The notes beneath the pieces are model-generated. The model was not told the origin of the DNA. It worked only from the letters and a program-made list of their open reading frames with translations, and searched no databases. Source: Portibacter lacus (GTDB taxonomy: Bacteria; Bacteroidota; Bacteroidia; Chitinophagales; Saprospiraceae). Taken from it: a stretch of DNA of 64,000 nt. The DNA is taken from NCBI RefSeq assembly GCF_021533215.1, contig NZ_JAJNKA010000015.1, positions 62,001 through 126,000 of the forward strand, given 5' to 3'. Below, one piece after another: positions 53,598-63,359 of this stretch. How positions within the stretch are numbered: position 1 is the first letter of the stretch; every line of letters starts with the position of its first letter. The translations under genes were made by a program, and so were the position numbers.

Positions 53598-56336
53598 TTA
53601 GTTTTTTGAATGATTCAATTTTTGAGAAAAAAGCGGATGATCCTCGGGAAGCTGATCGCCCACTAATCCTAGTAATTCTATAGCGTTCAAACACCATTGC
53701 GCGGTGTTATTTGTAGAGACTCCTTTTACTTCATAGACGGGTCTCAACATTCCTGGCTCATCTACAAGTTCCATATTGAAATGGGTATATATGTTTTCCC
53801 AGTTGCTCTTTTTAAGAAAGTCGCTCCATGCCTTTACTGCCCAGTCTGCTTCTCCAGTGGAATTCGCATAATAAGCCGGAAGTCTTGCATACCATAACTC
53901 TGGATCTCCTAGTTTAGCGCGTCTACCAAATTCTTTTTCAACAACATCAGCTGGTTGCCCGTAAAGTTTGCAAAATTGTAACCATAGCTTATCCCACTTT
54001 TCATTCTCCAAAAGCGGAGTTAATTCGAATGCTATCTCCGGGCCACCCATTAGTACAGATAAATGAGAATATCCGATGTCGTTTTTATCGAGCTGATACA
54101 ATTTAAAAGTAGCAGGATCGTAACCCATCGCCGCACCTTTTCCAGAAAAAAGTCCGTAGGGCATTTCGTATAAACTATTAACTCCTGTTAGAATGCGATC
54201 TCTATATTGATCATCGCCCGTTCGTTCCCATTCTGTCATCCAGTTCCCCACGAGGGCAATCCAATCTGGTCCCATACGAGCATGTGTCGGATATTTACTT
54301 TTATCCAATATCAAACGCAGAGGATCCAGTTCTCCGATGGCTGTATTAGAAGCTTCTACTGATTCGCGCATCAGATCACCTGTTCGTTCATCACTGGTCA
54401 AGTAATAATAAAATCTACTCAAAGCCGCCTGCGAAATTCTTACTTCTTTTGCGCCACCGCCCCAATGTCGGACATTATGTCTAGATCCTAGTCCCGCAAG
54501 TCGGCCTAGGTGATAAACATCCACTTCTCCAGTATGTCTTGTCATAGCTTCTGCCATCCGGAAAATATCTTCACTTCCAGATCTCAAGAATGAATACCAT
54601 AACCACATATTGGGCACCAACTCACTATTATCCCAAGCATAGCCACCTACATCATATTTCCATACATGTCGTTCTTCGTCATAAGCGTGCATTACATCTC
54701 CATAATCCCAGTATCCGTACCACTTGCGTTGTTCTACCTCTAGTTGATAATACTTAAATGCGTTATCTAATTGGTGTTCTATCCATTGTTTTCCTTTAGT
54801 ACTTCTGTCGGGCAAACTCCAGGCTCCGAAAACTGGAATGCTATGAATGTATTCCGGTGATGCTACTAATAGGGGAGGATCGTTACCTACCTCTACAAGT
54901 GCATTCAGGGTTTCTATAGTAGGTACATCTGAAGAGGCAAATAACAATATTTCACTGGTTCTGGCTACACCAGTTGGTGTACTTAATCCAGGTTGAACAT
55001 CTTCATAACTGGCTTCGAGACCATGGCCCCAAGCGAGTGTGTCGTAATGCCTCATATCCATTTCTGGTCCATCGGGTGACCAAAACCATGCTTTTAGTTT
55101 GGCCTTTTCTGTTTTTGCATCGCGAACTTCCAGTGCAGCTGGAAAAGATTGCCAGAAGTTTCGAATGCAAACCGCCAATCCACCTGATACATCTCCTGCA
55201 AACACCAATCCTGATGAGCGCCCACCTGCGCCTGCATCTATCCAAGCACTTTGGTCATTTATTCTTTTTCTAACGCTAAAGCCATCAGCATTCCCTTGAA
55301 ATAATTTGAAATCATTCCATGAAGCCCAATGATCTAAAAAAGATTGTTCACGTTCAGAAAAGGTTTCCTGCTGCGGAACACGTTCTCCTCTTAATTGTCT
55401 GGCATACATTTCCTTGTCAGCAAGTTGGCGTCGACCGACCATAGGTTGGATTGGTTCAGACCAGAAGCCACCGTCTTCACCAGAAAAACGAATATGTCTG
55501 TTTTGAATTTCTTCATCCATTGGAACATCAAAAACAACTCCTAATCCTCGGATGAAATCTTTGTTTTGGTCACCATCGTAAATGATGGTATGAACCATTT
55601 TTACGGTTTGCTGACCGGAATAGAAATACATTCGGATGATGAATGGTAAAAATTCCCTATTCCCTGAAGTCGAAATATGATTTCCTTCTATTTTAACAAC
55701 AGACCGCACTGGTCCTGACTGTTCTACGGTCACTTTCTCAATGTTGCCGATGAATTTTTCTTTTGTAGGCTGAGCACCGAATTCTTGTGCTGGTCCATCC
55801 TGAAGGATGCAAACCAATTCACCTCCAGAAGAAACCTCCAGGTTATTAATTTTGATAGAATTGATGATTTTGCTTCCTTGGCGAGGAATTTCGCATTGTA
55901 ATACTCCCGTATTGATGAGCACAACATTTTCGGCTTCAGTTACTTGAATTTCCTCATTCGGATGATTAGAATTATTCGTTGGTTGAAGTTGGAAGGTAGT
56001 ACCTGATCCTTTTTCTATAACGGTACTTAATCCTACCCATTTCATAGAGCCATCTGGCCAGTAAGCTAATGGCCAGGATTGTACCATCATCGAATTACCA
56101 TTAGAATCTTTTAGTGAATAATCACTATCAACTGGAACGGTTCCTTTTTCGAAAGGCACTCCCCAGCTTACTCCAGTTGTTATATTGGGCTTTTCATCGC
56201 CAAGCCATTTTAGCTCGACAGGCGTGTCAACTTGTGCGTTAACCATTGGAACGAAAAGACTATTAAATGCGATAAAGTGTGCAAGAATTATAACGATGCT
56301 CCAAGCCTTATTCTGATAAAAAGAGTTCTTTGACAT
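53598..56336 (-). CDS. PL26-type exo-rhamnogalacturonan lyase-like protein
   Basis: A 912-residue exported protein (signal cleavage after MVNAQ). The layout follows PcRGLX-type lyases: an N-terminal barrel domain (VELKWLGDEKPNITTGVSWG, QSWPLAYWPDGSMKWVGLS), a central beta-sandwich (WSEPIQPMVGRRQL and on), and a C-terminal alpha/alpha toroid (YHLGRLAGLGSRHNVRHWGG, GEVDVYHLG). PL26 enzymes cut rhamnogalacturonan by beta-elimination from the chain end. The product with an unsaturated uronic acid is the substrate of GH105 enzymes encoded next to it. It is followed by the DUF4861 gene 2 bases later and is 100 bases from the upstream GH105 gene. Confidence 0.87.
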   Translation of the reverse strand: MSKNSFYQNKAWSIVIILAHFIAFNSLFVPMVNAQVDTPVELKWLGDEKPNITTGVSWGVPFEKGTVPVDSDYSLKDSNGNSMMVQSWPLAYWPDGSMKWVGLSTVIEKGSGTTFQLQPTNNSNHPNEEIQVTEAENVVLINTGVLQCEIPRQGSKIINSIKINNLEVSSGGELVCILQDGPAQEFGAQPTKEKFIGNIEKVTVEQSGPVRSVVKIEGNHISTSGNREFLPFIIRMYFYSGQQTVKMVHTIIYDGDQNKDFIRGLGVVFDVPMDEEIQNRHIRFSGEDGGFWSEPIQPMVGRRQLADKEMYARQLRGERVPQQETFSEREQSFLDHWASWNDFKLFQGNADGFSVRKRINDQSAWIDAGAGGRSSGLVFAGDVSGGLAVCIRNFWQSFPAALEVRDAKTEKAKLKAWFWSPDGPEMDMRHYDTLAWGHGLEASYEDVQPGLSTPTGVARTSEILLFASSDVPTIETLNALVEVGNDPPLLVASPEYIHSIPVFGAWSLPDRSTKGKQWIEHQLDNAFKYYQLEVEQRKWYGYWDYGDVMHAYDEERHVWKYDVGGYAWDNSELVPNMWLWYSFLRSGSEDIFRMAEAMTRHTGEVDVYHLGRLAGLGSRHNVRHWGGGAKEVRISQAALSRFYYYLTSDERTGDLMRESVEASNTAIGELDPLRLILDKSKYPTHARMGPDWIALVGNWMTEWERTGDDQYRDRILTGVNSLYEMPYGLFSGKGAAMGYDPATFKLYQLDKNDIGYSHLSVLMGGPEIAFELTPLLENEKWDKLWLQFCKLYGQPADVVEKEFGRRAKLGDPELWYARLPAYYANSTGEADWAVKAWSDFLKKSNWENIYTHFNMELVDEPGMLRPVYEVKGVSTNNTAQWCLNAIELLGLVGDQLPEDHPLFSQKLNHSKN

Positions 56337-56436
56337 ATTGGTTTTGTTAATTTAAAATACAAGTATTGTTTACAATTAAGCCACACTAACAATGAAGGTG
56401 GAATAGAAATTTTGCCAATCAGGCTTTTACTGCTGA

Positions 56437-57858
56437 CTAATGATGATCACGTACACCATCTTTTTCCATGTAAAAGATGGCTGCATCCGTTTCGATCTTT
56501 TCCTTGTAAAACATTAAAGCACTATCGTTCATCTTAACGGTTTGATTATTTAGTAAACGATATATTTCTGCGCCTGCAAAAATAAGAGGCCCGTAACCGT
56601 GACCGGCCGCAATATTTACCGGTCGGTAGTAGTAGAATGCTGGGTCAAATCCCATTCCTGTACCGACACAAGTGCCTTCTATTTCACCACGTTCATTAAC
56701 TTTCGTCGTCACACCGTGCCAGCCTAACATAGTTTGCGGTCCATAGGCCAACATGTTAATCCAACCTTCATTAATCGCCTTAGCCATGCAATACACATAA
56801 ATTGCACTTGCCGATGTTTCTAAGTAAGAATCGTTTTTATCTAAAAGTTGATGCCATAGTCCTTCGCTTGATTGGTAAACGGATAGTCCTTGAATATGAG
56901 CTTGTAATAAAGTTAGAACTTTATCGCGGCCTGGGTAACCTACCGGAATAGCATCTAATACCTCTACTTTGGCAAGGAGTGCCCAGCCATTTGCTCGTCC
57001 CCAATGAAAAGCAGGATGTGGATTCATCGCTTCTACCCAGCCATGGCGATATAAACCTTTCTCAGGCATGAACATTCGATCAGCAAATAGCAAAACTTGC
57101 TTGATCGCTTCGTCGTAATATTTAGTCTCGCCCGTTAGTTTTCCCATCTGAGCAATAACGGGTACACCCATAAACATATCATCTAGCCAGACGGTATTTT
57201 TTTGTGGTCGATTTCGAGCGAATATTCCATCATCCATTCGATACTCTTTATTCATAATGAAATCAAAGTAACGATCCATTACCTCCTGCCCGTTAAATTC
57301 AATGCCAGCCATTTTTGCCTTGATCATAGCTGTACACATCGCGCCAGCATCATCTAACGCTTCTGGGCGTAGCATCTGACGCATTTGCGGATCGGCCTCT
57401 TTATTGTCTTTCGGGAGCACTTCTAAGAAATACGGTGCTACTTCGGTTAGAAATTGAAACCGGTTTTCAACATATTTTTTATAGCGATCATCACCTGTGA
57501 TTTTAGCAGCATTCAGCATCGAAGCATAAGTAACTCCCCACATATAATTAGTGATGCTGAACGTTCCTTGATTAATGATAGAATTTTGGTCAACTTGTTT
57601 ATAATCGGTGATTGGTTTTTTAGTGTTTTTATCCAGCACACCTACAGGTGTTGCTTCCTCGAGGAAGTAAAGCACACGGTCTATTAATGCTTTCACGGAA
57701 TCCGGACTGGTTTCCCCATATGGTGTATTGTAACCAGGCTTTGCTAAGTACAATTTGGTAGAGGCGTCTACTTTTTTTGTATCCACATATTGAGCTTCTA
57801 TATTTGTTGTTACCAGGCCAAGAATACAAATAAGGAATAGGGTAAAATTTGATTTCAT
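56437..57858 (-). CDS. Exported GH105 unsaturated rhamnogalacturonyl hydrolase, copy 1
   Basis: A 473-residue protein with a signal peptide (cleavage after TNIEAQ). GH105/GH88 markers are TNYMWGVTYASML, LRPEALDDAGAMCTAMIKA with the catalytic Asp region, NTVWLDDMFMGVPVIAQMG, HGWVEAMNPHPAFHWGRANG and EGTCVGTGMGFDPAFYYYRP. GH105 enzymes hydrate the double bond of unsaturated uronic acids at the ends of lyase products. It is the first gene of an operon-like run with the PL26-type and DUF4861 genes. A close paralogue lies divergently at 58395-59741. Confidence 0.93.
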   Translation of the reverse strand: MKSNFTLFLICILGLVTTNIEAQYVDTKKVDASTKLYLAKPGYNTPYGETSPDSVKALIDRVLYFLEEATPVGVLDKNTKKPITDYKQVDQNSIINQGTFSITNYMWGVTYASMLNAAKITGDDRYKKYVENRFQFLTEVAPYFLEVLPKDNKEADPQMRQMLRPEALDDAGAMCTAMIKAKMAGIEFNGQEVMDRYFDFIMNKEYRMDDGIFARNRPQKNTVWLDDMFMGVPVIAQMGKLTGETKYYDEAIKQVLLFADRMFMPEKGLYRHGWVEAMNPHPAFHWGRANGWALLAKVEVLDAIPVGYPGRDKVLTLLQAHIQGLSVYQSSEGLWHQLLDKNDSYLETSASAIYVYCMAKAINEGWINMLAYGPQTMLGWHGVTTKVNERGEIEGTCVGTGMGFDPAFYYYRPVNIAAGHGYGPLIFAGAEIYRLLNNQTVKMNDSALMFYKEKIETDAAIFYMEKDGVRDHH

Positions 57859-58394
57859 ATTATTATGTTTTGTTTACTTCAATTTTAAAAACCACTTTCT
57901 CCACTCGATGTCAAAGAGGTGTGCGGTTTGAACTGATCAATAACTGGCGATTAACATACAAAAATTTACCTACATCAGAAGAAATAATCAAGGGTCTAAT
58001 TATAAAAATGTCAAATTTCGTATCGTGAAAGGTGTGAGACATGATATTTATCTCGGTATCTGGAATTAAATAAAATAGTTCAAAGAGGTATTGTGGTCAA
58101 TCTTTTACAATAGCTATTCCTAATCTCTCACCCAACAGTCACATGATTAAGCCATAATAGCTGGTAGAAATCGAAAATGGTAACATCTATCAATCAATTA
58201 ATATTGATTTCTATTTTTTTGCCAAGACTACGTCCTTAAAAATTCAATGATTTCATTTTAATTTTGTATTCTTAGAAATTATTCAGAATTCTTGACTAAA
58301 AAAGCAGAATAAACAGTAATTAAGTTTGGCACTTTAGGCAAAATGAATTCATTTTTTCAATTTTTTATTGAAACTAAAACGAAATACATTGAAC
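57859..58394. promoter_or_regulatory. Divergent promoter region between the two GH105 genes
   Basis: About 536 bases without a gene. A TAAGTTTG box (58321-58328, matching TAnnTTTG) could drive the plus-strand GH105 gene, with a TTG at 58292-58294 as a loosely spaced -33 element. The minus-strand promoter is not clear. Such a long divergent region may hold binding sites for a pectin-sensing regulator that is not in this window. Confidence 0.4.
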
Positions 58395-59741
58395 ATGAAA
58401 ACATTACGAAGTACATTATTTATTGGCTTGCTCATAGGCAATACAACGGGTCTAATTTCTCAGATAAATGATGTGAACACACCCTTACACCTTATGCAAC
58501 CAGATTATCCAATTCCATATGGAGCTCCACAGATAGATGATGTCACCGCAGTCTTAGATCGAGTGTACAACTTTCTAGATTCAGAAACCGCTTCGAAGAT
58601 CATTGATTCCAAGACTCAGAAAGAAGTCATGGATTATTCGAAATTGGACAGGAATTCAATTTTAGAACCTGGACTTTTTAGATTGACAAGCTACGAATGG
58701 GGCGTTACTTATGCAGCTATGTTATTAGCTTCAGAGGCGACTGGCGATGCTAAGTATGCAAGTTATACGAATGAACGACTTAAACTCATCGCTGATATCG
58801 CTCCGTTTTACAAAGATAAACTGAAAACGGATCGCGATTATCCATCGCCGATCTTGTCTACATTACAACCGCATGCATTAGATGATGCAGGTGCAATTTG
58901 CGCAGCGATGATTAAAGCTCAGCAAGCTGGTTTGCAAGCAGATCTGCGTCCATTGATTGATCATTTAATTGACTATATAAGCAACAAAGAATATCGTTTT
59001 GCTGACGGAACTTTGGCAAGAAATCGTCCGAAACCTAACACGCTTTGGTTAGATGATTTATTCATGAGTGTTCCAGCACTTGCTCAGATGGGCAGTTTGA
59101 CTGGAGAAAAGAAGTACTTTGATGATGCCGTAAAACAAGTAAAGTTGTTTTCGGAACGCATGTTTCGAAAGGAGAACAATCTTTATATTCATGGCTGGGT
59201 TCAGTCCATGGAAAGTCACCCAGAATTTCACTGGGCAAGAGCTAACGGTTGGGCGGTGATGACATTGGTCGAATTACTAGAAGTATTGCCGAAAGAACAT
59301 GAAGGTTATGAAATGGTACTCAACCAACTCAAGTCTCACATCAAAGGATTAGTTCGCTTTCAGGATGGTACCGGTTTCTGGCACCAATTGATAGATCGCA
59401 GCGACACTTATTTAGAAACATCGGCAACGGCGATTTATACCTATGCAATTACGAGAGCCATTAACCGAGGTTACATTGATAAAGAAGCTTATTCCCCGGC
59501 AGCGATTCTGGCCTGGAATGCAATATCGACGAAAGTCAATGAAAAAGGGCAGGTGGAAGGAACATGCGTTGGAACAGGAATGGGTTTCGATCCAGCGTTT
59601 TACTATCATCGACCGATTCATGTTTTTGCAGCACATGGATATGGTCCAGTAATGCTCGCAGGTTCTGAAATCATTCTATTATTGAAAAACAACGAATTCG
59701 AAATTAACGATAGTTCCTTGCAGTTAAAAGCTAAGAAATAA
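58395..59741 (+). CDS. Exported GH105 unsaturated rhamnogalacturonyl hydrolase, copy 2
   Basis: ATG 58395 (MKTLRSTLFIGLLIGNTTGL) gives a clean signal peptide; an upstream TTG at 58368 adds nine residues. The 448-residue protein is similar along its length to the copy at 56437-57858 (LARNRPKPNTLWLDDLFMSV, HGWVQSMESHPEFHWARANG, EGTCVGTGMGFDPAFYYHRP). Loss of some surface residues and changed loops suggest different linkage or oligosaccharide preference. It is alone on the plus strand of the locus and ends at a strong terminator. Confidence 0.92.
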   Translation: MKTLRSTLFIGLLIGNTTGLISQINDVNTPLHLMQPDYPIPYGAPQIDDVTAVLDRVYNFLDSETASKIIDSKTQKEVMDYSKLDRNSILEPGLFRLTSYEWGVTYAAMLLASEATGDAKYASYTNERLKLIADIAPFYKDKLKTDRDYPSPILSTLQPHALDDAGAICAAMIKAQQAGLQADLRPLIDHLIDYISNKEYRFADGTLARNRPKPNTLWLDDLFMSVPALAQMGSLTGEKKYFDDAVKQVKLFSERMFRKENNLYIHGWVQSMESHPEFHWARANGWAVMTLVELLEVLPKEHEGYEMVLNQLKSHIKGLVRFQDGTGFWHQLIDRSDTYLETSATAIYTYAITRAINRGYIDKEAYSPAAILAWNAISTKVNEKGQVEGTCVGTGMGFDPAFYYHRPIHVFAAHGYGPVMLAGSEIILLLKNNEFEINDSSLQLKAKK

Positions 59742-59757
59742 TTAAGAAAATCCTATT

Positions 59758-59792
59758 AAAAAAGCTCACCGATTACTTCGGTGAGCTTTTTT
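59758..59792. terminator. Strong bidirectional rho-independent terminator
   Basis: GCTCACCG (59764-59771) and CGGTGAGC (59779-59786) form a perfect 8-bp GC-rich stem, flanked by an A6 run before and a T6 run after. It lies between two convergent genes and can end both transcripts. Confidence 0.9.
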
Positions 59793-59836
59793 GTTTATGA
59801 CTATTTCTGAAGAGTTCTGCCAATAGCAGACTTCCA

Positions 59837-61633
59837 TTATTCTATGGTGATTGTATGTTTGAATGGAACCAATCCTGTAATATACAGATGCATCCCTTTA
59901 CCTTTTATAGATCCGAAATGCGTGGAGTACACTTCACCATCTATTCTGCTAACCCGCATGTGTTCAGACTTTCCTGGACCTACTTTTATCGTGTCGCCAC
60001 CTGAACTATAGGTAGCATAGCCTTCATTCAAAAAGTAATCTATTTCATTCTCATCCGTTTCATCATCATCACTGTAACCTTTGGAAACACCTTCTAGCAC
60101 GCCACCTGCTCTGAAGCATAATTCCAGCGTTACTTCCACGTTTTCTTCACCGGTGATATCAAGGTCGATGGAGAAAGCACCATCATCTTCCGTTACCTTG
60201 ATCTCTGAATTAAATTCCAAGGTGTCTTTCGGTCGCTCGTCGAAACTCATCTTACTCCAGAAACGTCCATCTAGAGATTCTGTAAGTTCATAATCACCTG
60301 CTTTATTGCGCTTGCTTGCTGGAAGTGGGTGATAATAATAGGCTTCTTTTTTCTCCGACAACAGATAATCATTTCCTTCTATGCGTAGACCATCACTTCT
60401 GAAATAGCCCATACTGAAAAAAGAAGATGATAATCGCGCGTATTCTAAGACCGCTTCACCTTTTCTGAAAGTAAAGAAAGTCGGGTTAGTAGACCGACCA
60501 GATGCAACAGTCAGTGGTTTGTCCGTACCACCAAAAATAGAAGCAGTAATATCTCCTCTCTTTATTCTGACAAGATTCGATGCTTTAAGATGTTTAGTAT
60601 AATCCTCTGGTAGTTTTGCACTTTTCGGCATCTCCTGACTTAACATTTGGTTCGCCATAAAATGGGGTAGAGCTGAGGACAGCACTATCCGATTAAAGTC
60701 TCTCAGATCTTCGATTTTTCGAGCGATGGCAGCAAAGAAGCCACTGTTTTCATGGATTGCCATAAATCTATAGATGCGATAAAACCGAGTAATAGAAATC
60801 GGTGCATATTTATCCTGCCTTCTTGAATCTAAGGCTACCAGTTCTCCATCCGCTTCCATATAATAAAATGTAGAATCGATATTTTTACTGACATTTTCAA
60901 ATAATTCAGGCCGATTAAGAATTTCACCGAGGTGAATAAAAGCTGAATTTTCAACGACTGAATAGTTTCTGCTTCTCTCTGGATATTGGCCATCTTCGTT
61001 CATATAGATACCTTCTGCTAACCATTCGTCGATTCTATCTAGATATTTCTGGTCTCCAAATATCGCGTACAATTGTGCCAGCACGGAACTGATGACCCAT
61101 CGATGGTTCGGTGTGTGAACGCCACCAGTTCGAAGGCCTTCGCCTGCTTTTAACAGGAAGGTTTCTAGTTTCTTTTTTACATCTGCTAATTCAGTGAAAT
61201 CTTCATTACTACTGAGAATATGATATGCAGGACACAGTGATTCTAGTAAAAATGCAGTATCCGGAGGTGATTTTCTATTACCACCAGAATCCAAGGTGCC
61301 ATTAGGATATTGCAGTTCATTTAGTCTAGAAATAATTTGGTCTAGTGCCTCCATCACTTTTGGTGATCGAAAGTTGGAAGATTTTGGATGGCAATAACCT
61401 GCAGAAAGGGCGGCGACTCCACCACTTAGTCTCCTGTAATATTGCCATGCCATCGGATTATCCATACTTTGTAGATAATTAGCAACATATTTTTCATTGG
61501 CTTCAAGTAATTTAGCCATGAAAACTTCATCGGTCTCTCGCTCATTATTCTTATCCATGCTATAGAACTGCAATGGTATGAAGGTAGAAGCTAGTCCAAG
61601 TGCAGTGGTTTTTAGAAATTCATTTCGGTCCAT
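59837..61633 (-). CDS. Unassigned alpha/alpha-toroid plus beta-sandwich protein of the pectin locus
   Basis: A 598-residue protein. The N-terminus (MDRNEFLKTTALGLASTFIP) resembles a Tat-type signal of Bacteroidota enzymes but has only one of the two Arg. Residues 60-330 are helical (MAWQYYRRLSGGVAALSAGY, THRW-type motif NHRWVISSVLAQLYAIFGD, NYSVVENSAFIHLGEIL), and residues 345-598 are beta-rich (FDERPKDTLEFNSEIKVTED and on). This layout matches polysaccharide lyases of the PL8/PL12/heparinase type, and Asn-His plus Tyr in the motifs above could be catalytic. I cannot place it in a CAZy family. It sits between the pectate lyase and the GH105 genes. Confidence 0.6.
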   Translation of the reverse strand: MDRNEFLKTTALGLASTFIPLQFYSMDKNNERETDEVFMAKLLEANEKYVANYLQSMDNPMAWQYYRRLSGGVAALSAGYCHPKSSNFRSPKVMEALDQIISRLNELQYPNGTLDSGGNRKSPPDTAFLLESLCPAYHILSSNEDFTELADVKKKLETFLLKAGEGLRTGGVHTPNHRWVISSVLAQLYAIFGDQKYLDRIDEWLAEGIYMNEDGQYPERSRNYSVVENSAFIHLGEILNRPELFENVSKNIDSTFYYMEADGELVALDSRRQDKYAPISITRFYRIYRFMAIHENSGFFAAIARKIEDLRDFNRIVLSSALPHFMANQMLSQEMPKSAKLPEDYTKHLKASNLVRIKRGDITASIFGGTDKPLTVASGRSTNPTFFTFRKGEAVLEYARLSSSFFSMGYFRSDGLRIEGNDYLLSEKKEAYYYHPLPASKRNKAGDYELTESLDGRFWSKMSFDERPKDTLEFNSEIKVTEDDGAFSIDLDITGEENVEVTLELCFRAGGVLEGVSKGYSDDDETDENEIDYFLNEGYATYSSGGDTIKVGPGKSEHMRVSRIDGEVYSTHFGSIKGKGMHLYITGLVPFKHTITIE

Positions 61634-61685
61634 TTTATTAATTTTTCTTAGTGTTATTTTAGGTCAATGTTTATTTCGCAGACGA

Positions 61686-63359
61686 TCACTTTAAGCGCAT
61701 TACTTTTTTCTGGATAGACTGAGAACCAGTTGAATTAGAGATGTTTAGTCGGTAGAAATATAATCCAGCGTCGACCGACTGGCCGAAGTCATTCTCGCCA
61801 TTCCAAGAAACAGTAAAGGTTCCAGCACTCTGGAATTGCTTAGTCAGCGTTCGAATTTTCTGCCCAGAGATATTATAGATTGACAGATCTATGTTACCCG
61901 ACTCTGTCAATGTATAATGAAAGTTAGTGAGCGAATTAAAAGGATTCGGGTAATTCTTCAACAGCGCAATTTTATCATTTACTTTTTCTTCCAGGGTCTC
62001 GATACTGCTTAGATAATTGGTTTCAATAGCGCCCAAGTCAGGTGCATTGCCATAAAATGGAAAACCGATATCTACTCCTGCATCATTAATTGCACTTCCT
62101 TCGCTCGGTCGCATAAAATCAATGGCTGGCAGACTTCCGTCGGAATTTCTCGGACTAGTTAATAAACTATGATCGAGACTTATAAAATCATCATCGGTTA
62201 GCGTTATTGGTAAACTGAATGAATTGTATTCTGAGGTATTTTGTGTAGTATCGATGTAGGCAGTATGTGATCCGAAGCCATACGGCTTGTAACTCAAGTT
62301 GTTTTTAAGAACATGATCATAACCATCTACCCAGATATCATCTGACTCTGGGCTTTCGCGGTTCACCATATTGAAATTAGAATTATTCAAATATGCGGAA
62401 TTATTATACCAGTCGTTTCCAGCCAGATGATGATTAGAATAAAACCCGCTGGCTTTATTGCGCACAGCAATGCAAAATCTAACGGTATTTCTAGGTACTG
62501 GATTTGGAATTTTATCTGCGGTATCATACGCATATCCACCAGCTTTGAAACCATTGCCATCACCTAGACTTTGGAAGTCGGATGAAAATCCATTATAGAA
62601 AGCCCAGCAGTTTTCAAAAAGTACAGCTTCGTCAGCTCGGATGATATCAAAACCGTCGTCACTATTGAACCAAGCACGGCATCCTCGAAATACATTTCCT
62701 GTACTACCAGGGTTAGGATGACAACCAAAACCATCTGTATTACTTCCCTTACCATCTTCCGAAACATTGTCATGATTTCGATAGGCATCACAATTCAAGA
62801 ACAAGTTATTACCACCCCTGAAATGTCTTAAAGCCGTACCGATATTATCATGCATACTGATCGCTTCGAAAATATTGTTGTCGCCTTGACTGTATATACA
62901 GTAAGACTCCGTGTGAGAGGTTATGGTAACTTGCATACCAGTCATTTCTAGACCTTTGATATGAATGTATTCAGTCCCTCTATCCACCCATATGCCGACC
63001 ATGCGATGATCCGCAAGAGCCACGTCAGAAAAATCAAAAATAGGCGTTTCTCCAGGATATGCCCAGTATTTAATCGTTTGTCCAGGAAGACCACTTTTGT
63101 CTAAAGAACTAACACAAGCAAATAGATCCTGCTGAATTTTCGAGACCTGATCTTCTCGGACTTGGTATAATCCACCACGAATAAATACTGTATCTCCAGG
63201 GCTGGCTAATTCTTGTGCCTTCTGAATCGACTCAAGTGGCTGAGAAATGCTCCCAGGATTTGCATCATCTCCATCTGCTGCTACATAAATCTGAGAGAAG
63301 ATAGAAGTCGTTCCTAATAGGATGAAAAGCAGAAGAGAAAAAAGTGATTTCATGATCAA
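61686..63359 (-). CDS. PL9-like pectate lyase with T9SS sorting domain
   Basis: A 557-residue secreted protein (signal ends near TTSIFSQ). The body is a right-handed parallel beta-helix: IYVAADGDDANPGSISQPLE, then SPGDTVFIRGGLYQV, FNSDDGFDIIRADEAVLFEN, DGNGFKAGGYAYD and FCIAVRNKASGFYSNHHLAG, matching PL9 lyases, which use Lys as base on calcium-bound polygalacturonate. The last 95 residues (LLKNYPNPFNSLTNFHYTLT, then IYNISGQKIRTL and VDAGLYFYRLNISN) form a type A C-terminal domain for export by the type IX system and cell-surface attachment. It would start pectin degradation outside the cell. Confidence 0.92.
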   Translation of the reverse strand: MIMKSLFSLLLFILLGTTSIFSQIYVAADGDDANPGSISQPLESIQKAQELASPGDTVFIRGGLYQVREDQVSKIQQDLFACVSSLDKSGLPGQTIKYWAYPGETPIFDFSDVALADHRMVGIWVDRGTEYIHIKGLEMTGMQVTITSHTESYCIYSQGDNNIFEAISMHDNIGTALRHFRGGNNLFLNCDAYRNHDNVSEDGKGSNTDGFGCHPNPGSTGNVFRGCRAWFNSDDGFDIIRADEAVLFENCWAFYNGFSSDFQSLGDGNGFKAGGYAYDTADKIPNPVPRNTVRFCIAVRNKASGFYSNHHLAGNDWYNNSAYLNNSNFNMVNRESPESDDIWVDGYDHVLKNNLSYKPYGFGSHTAYIDTTQNTSEYNSFSLPITLTDDDFISLDHSLLTSPRNSDGSLPAIDFMRPSEGSAINDAGVDIGFPFYGNAPDLGAIETNYLSSIETLEEKVNDKIALLKNYPNPFNSLTNFHYTLTESGNIDLSIYNISGQKIRTLTKQFQSAGTFTVSWNGENDFGQSVDAGLYFYRLNISNSTGSQSIQKKVMRLK

